Origin: Chromera velia
Taxonomy: Eukaryota; Sar; Chromeraceae
DNA: 37,470 nt
Reading direction: 5' to 3'
Assembly: GCA_018398765.1 (NCBI GenBank)
Contig: JAHBMJ010000854.1
Coordinates: 2,082 to 39,551 of the forward strand
The notes under the pieces are model-generated. The model did no database searches. It had not been told where the DNA came from and saw nothing but the letters and a program-made list of their open reading frames with translations. Below, in pieces: positions 20,406 through 31,103 of the stretch (position 1 is the first letter of the stretch; each line of letters begins with the position of its first letter). Both the position numbers and the translations under genes were made by a program.

Positions 20406-23180
20406 GTCTTCTTTCGCCTTCCCTCACACACATACACACACACAATGATTCTAGCTAGAGACGGAAGAGACAAGCAGTCAGGCTCGCTCTCTGCTCGATC
20501 GGCTTCCTTCCTTCTCTGTCAACATTTCCCTGCTTCTGTCAGCCCTAACTTACCCAATGTGAGCTCCTGGGTAGAGACTGGTAGGAGGTCCAGAAGGAGA
20601 AACAGCTTTCCGGCAGGCAGGAAGCATTCTGCCGAAAGAATTGACATTCAGTCGACGATAGTTGACGCACCTCACATGCACCTCCTCATTCATACAGACA
20701 CCAGCTGATCGCATCACGTGCATGGCTGAATCATAGACACTGGGCATCAATGGGTGTGTTTGCATGGGTCTTGCGTGAATGTTTCAGTTAAAAGTAGAGC
20801 TGGAAGGTCGGGAGAGGAAAAAGAAACCGAACACGGACACACAGAAAGGCCGACAAGAACCTGGAGACACAGAGAGAGCGCCCAGTTGGGAACAAAGAGA
20901 AAGAAAAACGAGGGCCAATTTCCCCAAAAGTGAAAAAACAACGTGACGCGGCAGGAAGGTGCGAAGGAGGCGAATGGGGGAGAGAAAAACGAGGCAGGGA
21001 CAGGGAGGGACAGGGAGAGACAGAGAGATAGAAGGAAGGAAACATGTATACAGAACAAGCAGACGTCCCGCCTGCCCCCCCCCCTCACCCGAGAGGTCTA
21101 ACGATCGGAAGGACAGCTGCGTTCCTCCCTGCAACGCCCGTGCGCATGGAAACAATGAGTGTACAGACATGAACTGGCGCACCTGTGGCTTGACTGAACG
21201 ACCAGCACGGAGGCAGAGAGACAGTCAAAGAAAGGAACACAAGGAAGCGAAGAAAGGAAAGGAGAACCCGGAGACCCGCTTCACGCGCCTATGACAAAGA
21301 GGATCCGCACATAATTTTAGCATAAATTGTGATGGCTGTCACGGAGAAACCCCACCCCTCGGGAACCATCCAGCCAATCCATGCACTTGCTGACAGATCA
21401 AATTCATCATTAGAAGGCTCATCCACGCTATCCCGAAGGAACTCTTGTGGGCTGCCATTGTCGCGATGATCTGAACAGAAAGAAGGGCACACTCACGAAT
21501 TAAGCATGGGTGTACGTATGAGCATACAACAATGATCGACGCGCGGTATGACGCTTCCTTCCAGAATTAAACATGCATGCATCGCCGGTGTCTCTTTGTG
21601 TGTCGCTGTCGAAAGTGCGAGGTAAGTCTTCAGGGTGTCTCTCGAAAGCAACAGCTTAAAATGAGTAAGTGCAGTGAGAGCACGCTCTACTCACACAAGC
21701 CGGGAAAAGCAGTTGCAACAGCTGTATCCATCACGGAGGCTCAATACACACAAAAAAAAAGACAGGCAGGCAGGCAACCGACCAACCTCGGTGGACGGTT
21801 TTGCGTTCTTGACGAGAGTGCGTAAGGGAAGGTCTGCGCAGGGCAGCTCCCCATCAACGTTCTCGCTCTTTTTTTTCTGTAATTCTTTGCACTTTTGTTC
21901 CTGTTTCTGCGAGGACCCTGCCGAGAGAGAAAGAGAGTCCTTCGAGGCGCCTGCGGAGACGGCCACCTCTCCCGTGGAGGCATCCGGAGAGAACCGATGA
22001 GTGTGGAAGGGAGGAGACTCTGTGTGAGTCCGGGGGTGTGCATCAGGGGCCTCTGGTCCTTTGACAGCTGCTGTCTGTGTGAATGTGGAGGAGAATTGCT
22101 GCGGGTTTTCCACTGGGGGATTGTAAGGGAAGACTGGGATGGGATAGCGGGGGGTGGTCATGGGAAGGGGAACCATTGGGGGGGTGCGGGGTGTTGTCAT
22201 ATGAAGGGGGGCTGCACAAGGATGCGATGTCATCCAAGGGGTGATTGGATGCCTCTGCACTGGCTGCGGGAAATGGGATGGGGGGCCAGTTGCTGTTGGG
22301 AGGACACGGCAAGGCAGCGAAACAAAGTGTACCAGAGCGTCTCTTCGTGCCTGTAGCGTCTCCACGGGTACCTGCAAGAAAGAAATGCCCCCAGGGGGCA
22401 GACAGACAACGGGAATCATCCACAGTCACCCGCCTGATTCTGACTGTGCATGGGAAGATCGACTGTTCACTGCCTGCATGCCGACAAATTGTGCCTGCAT
22501 GGGTGAAAAGAAAACATCCACATTCATTTTCACGAATCAAGCAGCGATTCCCATTTTTCGAATCAAGCAGCGATTCCAACACCAACTCTCTCTCTTTCTC
22601 ATTAGAAGTTGTTCTCGGGTTCCAGACTTCTGAGTACACTAACAAACTTTCCAATTGCCAATCCAATCCAATCCAACTCCAGCTGACCAATTGCTCCGCC
22701 GACTAACGTGCTGCCTTGGTACGTCCCTGCATAGCCCTCACTCACCTGGAAAGGTCGCATGGGTGCGTGGCGTTGCCCAGGGGGAGGATGGTTGTGGACG
22801 ACAGGAGGATAGTGGGGGATCATCCTGCACTCGCGCATCGATATTTCATGATGCAGTTTAGCTTTCCAGATTCATGTTTTCACACGTCCAAGCTGTATGT
22901 CACGATCGGCATGAGGTCTTGCGGTGAAGGTGCAAAATTTTCATTGAAGATGACGAGAGGTAGACGGTGGGAAAGGGCGACAGAGACTTACCGAACGGGT
23001 TGTCCAGGTGCTGTTTCGTGATAAGAGTGCGGGAACATTTTCTCACCTAGGTTCTTCCAAGACTGAAAATAGACAGGCGAGCTACAAGCAGCCAAGGCAG
23101 CAAACCTTGACAACAGAAGCTCTGCTAGACCTCTTGCGCCTTCCCCCTGCAGCTGCTCAGCCTGCACGGCCCAAAACGGC
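17273..23180 (-). CDS. Multi-exon LRR (ribonuclease-inhibitor-like) protein; 5' end unresolved
   Basis: Minus-strand exons, 5' to 3': 23180-22992, 22824-22746, 22371-21787, 21470-21387, 21128-21089, 20628-20554, 20148-20029, 19219-19142 and 18846-17273. Every junction has an AG acceptor and GT donor and agrees in phase, giving about 940 traced codons. The N-terminal part is Pro/His/Thr-rich (exon 3). From exon 5 on, the joined product reads as continuous LRRs: FRSLDLSEC, LPVSTQELTLG, PRLKSLVFADGC, LPPSLENLNLKGC, LKNLNLEDTGI, LEVVCLSGNNL, VKDLRLANCGL, IKRLDLEG, LKSLNLKKVKF, LKTLSLRDC and so on. Units of 26-32 residues fit the RI-like class, which forms a horseshoe for protein binding. No catalytic domain, signal peptide or membrane helix is visible. 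No ATG is found in the first traced exon, so at least one 5' exon is missing. A role beyond protein-protein binding cannot be inferred. Confidence 0.75.
19199..19338 (-). repeat. 38 bp direct duplication of a splice acceptor and exon start, around a 13 bp inverted repeat
   Basis: Plus positions 19199-19236 and 19301-19338 are identical. The segment contains the CAG acceptor and the first bases of LRR exon 19219-19142. Between the copies lie CATGCGTTTACTT (19241-19253) and its exact inverse (19286-19298). The outer copy therefore gives an extra, identical acceptor about 100 bp upstream in the intron. Confidence 0.85.
20172..20405. repeat. (GAAA)n / (GGAA)n purine microsatellite
   Basis: The block lies just upstream (on the minus strand) of LRR exon 20148-20029, so it is a pyrimidine-rich tract in the transcript, next to that exon's acceptor. 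Frames through it encode only low-complexity sequence. Confidence 0.9.
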
Positions 23181-23903
23181 CTTGCAGGTGAATTGACCAC
23201 TGAATTCTGATCATTCGCTCTCAGAAATGAACTCTCGCGGTTCAAAAAATCTCACAAAGGAAAGGGGGGTCTATACATGTGCTGAAGACGTGCACTGATT
23301 TACTTATCATTTTTGGAGGAAAGTCGTGAGTGTGCGATTGAAGGGGATCGATGGTGATCAATGTCTGACAATTGAGGAGGATCGATGTCTGACAATGCTC
23401 AGATTCAAGACGGAGGGTCGATGTAGGGATGGACAGACAGACTGTGAGGCGGGGATTGAGTTCGAAAGTGAGTCTGTGCGTACAGCGGCGGCTCAATCCA
23501 TCGCAAAGAAGGCGGGAACGAAGTGGCATTAAAAGGCAATTAAGGGAAAGAAATGAAAGAAAAAGACAAATAGGAAGGAAGGACAGAAGTGCCGGCACTG
23601 CCGGGGATCGATCGACACTTCTGGACGAAATTCGAATTAAAAAGTTCAAAATGCAGGCACTGTCGATCAATGGAGAGTAAGAGCTCGATCGAATGCATGG
23701 CGCGGAAGGAAAACAGGTGTTCTTTCCACTTTCACAAAGAAACTACCATTCAATAAACCCAAGGTCCTCGTTAATTCTGCCTCTTTTCGACTTGCTTTCA
23801 TAACGAATCCCACTTTCACGTGTAGATTTACAAGACACACGACACACTGCTGCCTCCCTCCTTTGAACAGTGAGATGATCTTACCCAATCACCAGCCCGT
23901 CTT

Positions 23904-25581
23904 CTACATACAGAACTGTAGTACGAAACATGATCCTCTACCTCCACCACACAACCGAGAGAGACAAAACGTGAAGCTTTTCTCGTGTTGCTGACCGAGC
24001 TTCAGCTCCTCAGTGGAGAGCGGAAGGGCATTGAGAAGGAATGCGATTCTCCTCGGAGAAAGAGTGCACTCTGCAAGCATGCAGCAAGCGAATGCACTCT
24101 CAATCAACCCAGGGGATGGAAACGGAGACCGAGAGACACGAAAAGGATCGATCGATTCGTCACACACGCAATTAAGCACCGTTCTTGCTTCTTTCTCTGA
24201 TTGCATGTCAGATTGTTCACTCACAGGCACGCACGCACGCACACACACACACACACACGCACACACACACACGCACACACACATGCACACACATACATAC
24301 ACACACACACACGCGCGCGCGCGCGCGCACTCACACGCACTCACTCACTCACTCACGCACAGAGAGAGAGAGAGAGGCAAAGGCCTTGCATGTTTTGAGG
24401 AAAACGAAACCGACAGGAGCTGTACATACAGAAAGCTTCATCTCGTGCACTCTCCAAAGCTACCACTCAAATGACGCGGCCCTGCAGAACTTACTTGAGA
24501 GATCCAAACTGCGAAAGGTCACCCCCGGCACCTTCCCCTGCGTGCATGCATGCATTCAGGGACCGTCAATGACAGAACCACGTGCACAAAAAAGGCTCCC
24601 CGGATAGGGAAGAACAGGCACAAAAGCGACAAAGGCGCATTAAAAAAACAAATGACCAAGCAGAGAAGAAGACTGACAACTCCCGTGGACGGATGAAAGC
24701 GACTTGGCATAAAAGGAAACTCAGGATGATCGACAGCACACTCCTGGAGTACGAACTCTTTCTTCAGACGACCAAATTCATTCTTCACTGTCATGCGGTC
24801 AATCTATTCTCTCTTTCCTTCATCAATCTTAAAGAAAAAAGGCAGACAGACAGATACAGACAGACGCATAACAGCGTTCAAGAACGCAGTTCGACCACGG
24901 AAATTGTAGAAGAAGCAGAGCAGTTCGCTCTGAGTGTTGAAAAAGATGGTCCTACACTGCCACAAGACGATGACAAACAATCAAATCGGCCAGAAAAAAT
25001 TCAGCAGGGTTGTGGGCGTGGAAAGGTATCTTTCTTTTGCACTGCTTGCAAAGAGAGTGACGTGACTGGTCGAGATATATATAGAACTACGCACCTGTTT
25101 GATCGCATACAGGCACATGCATGCCGCACCGAATCCGTTGCGGCCCGAAGCCATTTCCGACAGCACCTGCTCATATTCGTACAAGCAGAAGAAAAACAAT
25201 TGAAGATGCCTTGATAGTTCGATCTGAACAACGGCGGGAGGACATGCATGCAGTTGAGAGGTGATCAAAGAGAAAACCTCAAGTTAAAAGCCGTTGCAGG
25301 AGAACCACACACCTGGGCACGGGGGTCCATGGTCTTCAGGAGCATGCAGAACACGCCCTCCGAGCTCTTTAGACCGAAGCTGCTGGTAGAGCCCGCCTTC
25401 TCTGCAGAGAGAGAATATATATATACCAGAATACGGGCTCAGGTCAGAAAAAAGAGCACAAACACACAAATTGTGATACATGCAACAGGACGGAAGTGGC
25501 ACGGCCCGTCTATGTTGACTTTGGTGCGGAGCACGCCTCACCTCCCTTTTTCCGGGCGACCCCGACAGAAGAATTGTCCAT
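23904..25581 (-). CDS. Short LRR gene, tandem paralogue of the downstream LRR gene, possibly 3'-truncated
   Basis: Exons on the minus strand are 25581-25542 (ATG start, MDNSSVGVARKKG), 25401-25313, 25166-25095, 24537-24495 and 24070-23996. All are phase-compatible with GT-AG introns. Reading through the last donor reaches a TAG at 23904-23906, giving 136 aa. The joined protein contains a helical leader (GVFCMLLKTMDPRAQVLSEM, then FGAACMCLYAIKQ), then FRSLDLSKC and LPLSTEELKLG, the start of an LRR array. Exons 2-5 match the downstream gene: the leader pairs with its exons 3-4, FRSLDLS with exon 5, and LPLSTEELKLG with exon 6, which has the same 75 bp length and phase. No further LRR exon is seen before the next gene begins, so it may be a truncated duplicate. 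Alternatively, both blocks could belong to one very long gene, but I found no phase-1 acceptor to connect them. Confidence 0.6.
24229..24376. repeat. Compound microsatellite (CA)n-(CG)n-(CACT)n-(GA)n
   Basis: Located inside the intron between LRR exons 24537-24495 and 24070-23996. It includes a short alternating CG run at about 24311-24328 with Z-DNA-forming potential. The His/Thr-rich open frames over it are artefacts. Confidence 0.9.
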
Positions 25582-26400
25582 CTTCGAAGCAGGAAATCAA
25601 CACCGAAGCAACAAAACGGAACCCAAACGCAACAGTTCGCAGACAACTGAGACAAGGTGGAGACACACAGGGCAGACTGTCTCAAGCCAGTTCTCTCACT
25701 GATGTGAGCGACTAGACCAAGGAATCGAGGAGCTAGACACATACAAACAGATTTGGCACCGGGTGCAGCAAATCACTGTCGGATTCGCAGTCTGAATCTA
25801 CCGTCTAATTCAACGTACGTTTCGAATGCTTCAACTTGAATTTGGATCTTTGCAATGATGCATGCATGCAGCGGGCATGCATGCATCTTTGCATTAAATT
25901 GCATGCATGCGTGGCCCGGGTCGCGCCGCCCCTCTCGCGCGGCCCGTACAACGTGGGCCCCGGCATGCCCCATGCCGCATGCATGCATGCACGATCCGAA
26001 TTTCCATGAATTTCCTGGGTCCAGCATGCATGGTCCAGCAATGTGCCCCCAGCTAGCACATCCCAGCACTGCAGCCAGCCTTGAAGGTGAACGATCGTGC
26101 ACTGTACAAGCCTTCCCAGATAATCGTACGAACAGGACCAGCCGTCATTCATTGAAAGAAGGAAAGAAGAGACAGTGCTGCGTATACACCGAGAATTGAA
26201 GCTTTTCGCCCATCGCTGCTTTCCTTTTCTCTGTGCTGTTTTGCGGGCCCCCGCTACAAGCCCTGCCTCTGTCTCTTTGACACTCTGTTTCTCTTCTTCT
26301 TTCGGCTTGCGAGCCAGATAGTGGTTGCTTCCGTGCCTTTGGCACATTCCACTTCATCCGTTGTACTTCCAGCTAGCTGTGGTTGAGCCGATCGTTGGAG
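25582..26400. other. Intergenic DNA between the divergent LRR and carrier genes
   Basis: It should hold the 5' regions of both genes. A GC-rich, palindrome-rich patch lies at 25850-26040, with several (GCAT)n runs and the sequence GGGCCCCGGCATGCC. No TATA or initiator element is evident. An upstream noncoding exon of either gene is possible. Confidence 0.45.
25855..26035. repeat. GCATGC-palindrome cluster with a GC-rich core
   Basis: At least four ATGCATGC-type palindromes surround a GC-rich core at 25913-25975. GGGCCCCGGCATG in this core is the inverse of CATGCCGGGGCCC in the foldback element at 12485-12497, which suggests related repeat families. Confidence 0.6.
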
Positions 26401-28112
26401 ATGGAGAGACCTGTGGACAGTGCCGAGGCACTCACCTCTCCCCACAACAATGACAGTGCAATCCACAGCAGTGGCAGCAGTAGCAGTAGCGGTAGCACAA
26501 GCGCAGGCGCGTCGAGTCTCTCTGACAGTAACGCCTGGAGCTCGTGCCACCTGCCGACCTACTTGGGCGTTCATGGCGCCCTCTGCCTTGGGCAACACGG
26601 CATCTGGTCAGCTAGTCAGCCAAGGAGTCTGTTAGTCAGTTGGTCAGACAGATCGATAGAAATTTGTCTGAACGCATGGTTTTGCACTTTCCTGCTGTTG
26701 GGTGAACCTGGTGACCGACGGTTGATTCATCGGCGTTCTTGGGAGGGAGTGGGGGTACATGTTTTTTTTATCGGTTGAACTCGTACCGTCCCGTGTTGTC
26801 TCCGATTACTGCATGGAAATGACATGATCTCTTCATGAAGGGCCACGCATTGATTGGAAGAAGGAGATGAGAACGAGCATAGGGGGGTGAACTGCAAGAA
26901 GGAAGGCGATAATGAGCGGGGTGGGCGTTTTGCTTCTTCTACCTCCTGAGCATTGTACAGAGACCCTTCTATAGCAGCATGGTAGATCCCCCCCCCAGAA
27001 CGTATTTCAAAATCATTTTTTGTGCATCTTTGTTCTTTTTATTCCTCACGACACTGTGCAGGTATCCCTTCTATCTGGTGAAGACTCAGCAGCAGGTGCT
27101 GAGCGATCGAAGGGCCAAGACGCACACGCCCTCCTCCCTCTCTTCCGCCGCCTCTGCTTCAAAAGGAGCCAAAGCCGCCGCATCACCTGCAGACCCCGTG
27201 AGGCAGGCCGCCTCCCACGCTCGGGACGTGGTGCGCCAGCGGGGTGTGCGGGGGCTCTACAGAGGGTTCTTCGCCTCGCAGGTGCCCATGGTTCCCTGTG
27301 ACCTCGTATACTACTGCTGTTACAACGAGCTCAAACTCCGTATGCAGAGAGCGTTCGATAACTCCTCTGCGAAGGGCCCTGGCACAAGCGGGGAAAGTTC
27401 CAGTGGCGTGCCGGGGCCCCTCTCCCGTGTGATGAGTGCCTTGGGATTGGGGAGTGCAGAGTCTCGTCTGCATGTGGTGAACAGTCTGGCGATTCCCTTC
27501 GTTGCAGGGTTGACGACCGACCTCGTGTGTCTGCCTCTTTGGGTTCCTTTTGACGTTTTGGGACAGAATCTGATGGCGCAGGACGCGCTTTTGCAGAACC
27601 AGAGAGAGAGGGCAGCCGCGCTGCTCGAACAAAAGATGGAGATGCAGAGGCAAGAGGAGGCAGCAAAAGAGGCTGCTAGGGCTCGAGTCCGACACGCGTA
27701 TGAACACGAGCAGATGCAGATGGAAAGACAGAGGATGATCGCACGGGGAGAGAGCCTCGGGGGGTTGTCCACAAAACATCCCTCTGCAGCCGCGGCTTCC
27801 TCTGTGGAGTCTGCAGTTGCGTCTCTGCCGTCTCCTGCCCTCACACAGGCTGCTGCCTCCAACGGACGAGCAGCAAACGCGTCCAGTGCAACGGGAGGCT
27901 CGATGGCCCCCCATCGCACAGCACGCGCCTCTTTCTCTTCTTCCTCCGCTTCTGCGTCTGCAACAAGTGCGGCTTCAGGTGCAGAGACGGCAGCAGGGGG
28001 CTCTCTGACAAGGGAGAGCGCTGCCGGGATTGTGAGACGAATCTACAGGGAGGAGGGGGTGAGGGGATTCTTCAAGGGATCTCTGGTCACGGCCTGTCTT
28101 TACGTGCCTGGT

Positions 28113-28151
<39 letters not shown>

Positions 28152-28835
28152 TTTCGCTTCTCTTCTCTGGTTTCAATTCTCTGGGTTGTTGGAAGAAAGG
28201 ATTCAATTTGTCGATTTGATTGATGTGGTTGAAGAGAATGGATCGATGGGTGGAAGGAAAGAAATGTGAGGTGTGAGGCGGAGAGGATACACACATCCTT
28301 CCAGTTGTTTGTCAGGTTGTCTTTCAGTCAGCGTGTTTTCCCCGGTCTTCGTTTGCGCCTGTGGTAAGAAGACAAAGTTAGTTGCTTGTGGGAAACGAAT
28401 GTTGCCGAGAGGAGGGGAAAAGGGGGCAAGCAAAGGGACCGTGCTCGTTGCCTCCGTTGAGCCTGCCTCTTCGTTCGTTTTGACTGTTTCTTCCATGGCC
28501 TCCTTTTTTCCTTGCTTGTTTGCTGCATGGGCGTGCGTCAAGTGACTCTCTTCATTGTTCTTCTTTCCCCCTCCTTTACTCCTCCTCCTCCTCGTTGATG
28601 GATCCATCAGGGAGCGCCGTGTGGTGGTCGACTTACGAGAGCACCAAAGTCCTTTATGGGTTCGGTTTTGACTGCATTCTCTCTGTGTGGAAATCCCTCA
28701 CGTTGCCTGGAGGTTCTTCGTCTCCTTCTTCTTCCTCTGGTTCTTCCTCTCGAGGAGCGTCGTTGAAGGAGAAGGAGCGGAGGGGGACGGATGAACCCGT
28801 CGTGCAGTTTCTTGCAGGTGAGTGGGCGTGTGCGT

Positions 28836-28890
<55 letters not shown>

Positions 28891-29601
28891 GAGTCCCAAA
28901 GAATAAGTGCTTGTTCCTCTCGAGGAATGCGGTACCGGTGATTCTCATCTTTGTAGTGTAACTCCTGCGGACTGATCGTCTTCTTCAATGGCCTCTATGT
29001 CTGTCCATCCGTTGAGATGGAATGGGATGAGTCGGTGTTGAGTGACAGATTGATGTTTGGGGTAATAGTGTTCCTCAGAAACTCTGCGGGCTCCTATAAG
29101 CTCGCTTGCTCCATTTTTCTCGATTCATCTCCTCAGAAATTATATGATCACATGACCCTGAGGGTGTACCGTTTTTTCTTCCTGTTCAATCGACGCAACC
29201 AACCTGAAGGACCTTCTCGTTTCCTTCCGCCTGTTCTCTTTTTCTTTCTCTCTCTCTCTCTTTTGTAATCGTCGGCTTGGAGATCTTCTTTCCCGAACCC
29301 CCCCTCTGCCCTCCGTCTTCCCCCTTCTTCAATTCGTGCAGGAGGAACCGCCGGTTTTGTCGCCGCTGTCCTGACGAATCCCATCGATGTAATCAAGACG
29401 CGAGTGCAGACACACAGAGGACCTCGGATAGGTCGGTCAGAAGAAAGCAGAGGGGACTGCCACGCTGTCTGAGACTGCTTTCTCGGATTTGTGGTTCCCC
29501 CCTGTGGTGTGTCTCTTTTCTGTAGAACGACCTGCTCCTCTTCGTTGTTTCTCGGTCCTCCTTCTGTCTCTTTGCCGGCCTCTCTTGATCTGCCTGTCTC
29601 G

Positions 29602-29648
<47 letters not shown>

Positions 29649-29652
29649 TCTG

Positions 29653-29737
<85 letters not shown>

Positions 29738-30626
29738 GTGTGTGTGTGTGTCCTTTCACGTCTGCTCTGGATAGACGGCCCCTGATAGGGCATTTGGAAG
29801 GGGGGGGGGGCGAGGGAAAGCGAGTTCAAACAGAGAAGAGGTCACTCCGTAGGTGGACTGACTCGCAGCGTGAGGACACAAATTTACTCTCAAGCTGACT
29901 TACTTCCTGTTGCGTCCTGTTGAGTTTTTCTCTGCCTTCCTGCCCGCCTGTCTGCCTGCCTGCCTGTCTGCAGGTGTTTTTGATCATGTGCGCAGACTCT
30001 GGAGGGAGGAAGGACTTCGTGGATTCCAAAGAGGTCAGTCGGCCAGTTGGGGGGGCAGTAGAGAGAGTGGGCTAGAAAGGGAAGGAGGAATTAAATCAGG
30101 CTTGTTTGTTTGAATCATTTTTCTCAATGGGTTTGTCTCTACGTGTTTGTCGGTCTGTCTGCGTTGACCTCACCTCGATCTCAATGCATCCATCGAATAG
30201 TGAGTCGTTCCTTCCATCCCTGTCTCCTTCCTGCAGTTTGTTTCAGTTTCTCTCTCTGATTGCATTCCGTTGCCTGCATGGAGGTATACAGACACGCAGG
30301 CAGGCACCAAAACATGCCTGACCGGGCCAATGCGCTCACACACATGCACAGTTCGATAATTAGATAGACAGAGACACCCATGCATATGCACAGAGAGAAA
30401 CGCGCCTGTCAACCTTTCTGCCTGCCTCCCTGCCTGCCTGCCCGAGTGAGTGAGTGAGTGAGTGAGCGGGTGAGTGAGTGAATGAGTGAAAGAGTGAGTG
30501 AGTGAGTGAGTGAGTGCAGGAATTGCCCCTCGAGTTGCCGCCGCCATGCCCTCCTGTGCGCTGTCAATGGCCTGTTACGAGTTTGCCATGAGGAAGGGAG
30601 TGGAGGCCAACATGGGACGCTGCTGA
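26401..30626 (+). CDS. SLC25A44-like mitochondrial carrier, complete six-exon gene
   Basis: SLC25 carriers move metabolites across the inner mitochondrial membrane; SLC25A44 is known as a branched-chain amino acid carrier. Exons: 26401-26606, 27062-28110, 28611-28817, 29342-29431, 29974-30033 and 30520-30626 (572 aa). The first intron is phase 2 and the other four are phase 1. Three repeats are clear. Repeat 1: YPFYLVKTQQQ, then GVRGLYRGFFASQVPMVPCDLVYYCCYNELK. Repeat 2: LPLWVPFDVLGQNLM, then GVRGFFKGS and YVPGSAVWWSTYESTK. Repeat 3: LTNPIDVIKTRVQT, then GLRGFQRGIAPRVAAAMPS. The distance from the Trp before helix 1 to YPF matches SLC25A44. Only repeat 3 keeps the canonical PxDxxK motif; repeats 1 and 2 are degenerate. 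The matrix loop of repeat 2 holds a ~135 residue Ala/Ser/Gln/Arg-rich insert. The substrate is inferred only from subfamily similarity. Confidence 0.88.
28112..28149. repeat. (CT)n microsatellite beside a splice donor
   Basis: Begins 6 bp after the exon 2 donor of the carrier gene (GT at 28111-28112). Confidence 0.9.
28818..28888. repeat. (GT)n-(GA)n microsatellite beside a splice donor
   Basis: Directly follows the GTGAGTG donor of carrier exon 3. Confidence 0.9.
29606..29751. repeat. (CT)n-(GT)n compound microsatellite in intron 4 of the carrier gene
   Basis: About 145 bp of near-pure dinucleotide repeat between exons 4 and 5. Confidence 0.95.
30443..30516. repeat. (GAGT)n repeat ending at the acceptor of carrier exon 6
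   Basis: The tetranucleotide array runs straight into the GCAG acceptor at 30516-30519, so the usual polypyrimidine tract is absent on the sense strand here. Confidence 0.9.
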
Positions 30627-31046
30627 TGCGGGTGGATGGCCCCAGGCAGGCAGGAAGGAAGGACGCTTCTCGGAGTTGCGGCACCGGCCAGGGCGTCGTC
30701 GGTTGTGATCTCTTTTGCTTTCCCCGCTCTTGTTCGTGCTGTCTCTCTCCGGTGTACTGTAGTTGAGGAGGAGGAGGATTGGAGTGGAGAGGAGAGAGAA
30801 GAGCACTGACTGTTTGCTGAACAGGAGGAAGGGTGTGAGTGAGGAAGAAGCCGCGTGCCTTGGTTGGTTGCCCTGTGCACTCTCCCTGGCTACACCTGTA
30901 GCGCTTGTTGAAATCAATTCATCGTCCGTCTGCGACTGTCCTCGATTCGTTTTGAACGCGGGAGAGAGAAGGAGGGGTTGGAGGACAATCCTCTTCTGCC
31001 GTGGGAAAAAACGAAGAGCAGATAGAAGAGAACACGCACAAACACA

Positions 31047-31103
<57 letters not shown>

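Noticed and set aside
19809-20708. 299-codon plus-strand open frame
   Set aside because: It is mostly a GAAA/GGAA repeat and lies antisense to two well-supported LRR exons with coherent phases.
24185-24607. His/Thr-rich plus-strand frame
   Set aside because: Produced by the (CA)n and (CACT)n microsatellite in an LRR intron.
26420-26635. Ala/Val-rich frame overlapping carrier exon 1
   Set aside because: The frame starting at 26401 joins exon 2 in phase 2 and keeps the SLC25A44 spacing between the Trp and YPF; the other frame does not.
29148-29829. Arg/Glu-rich minus-strand frames
   Set aside because: Produced by (CT)n and (GT)n repeats in intron 4 of the carrier gene.
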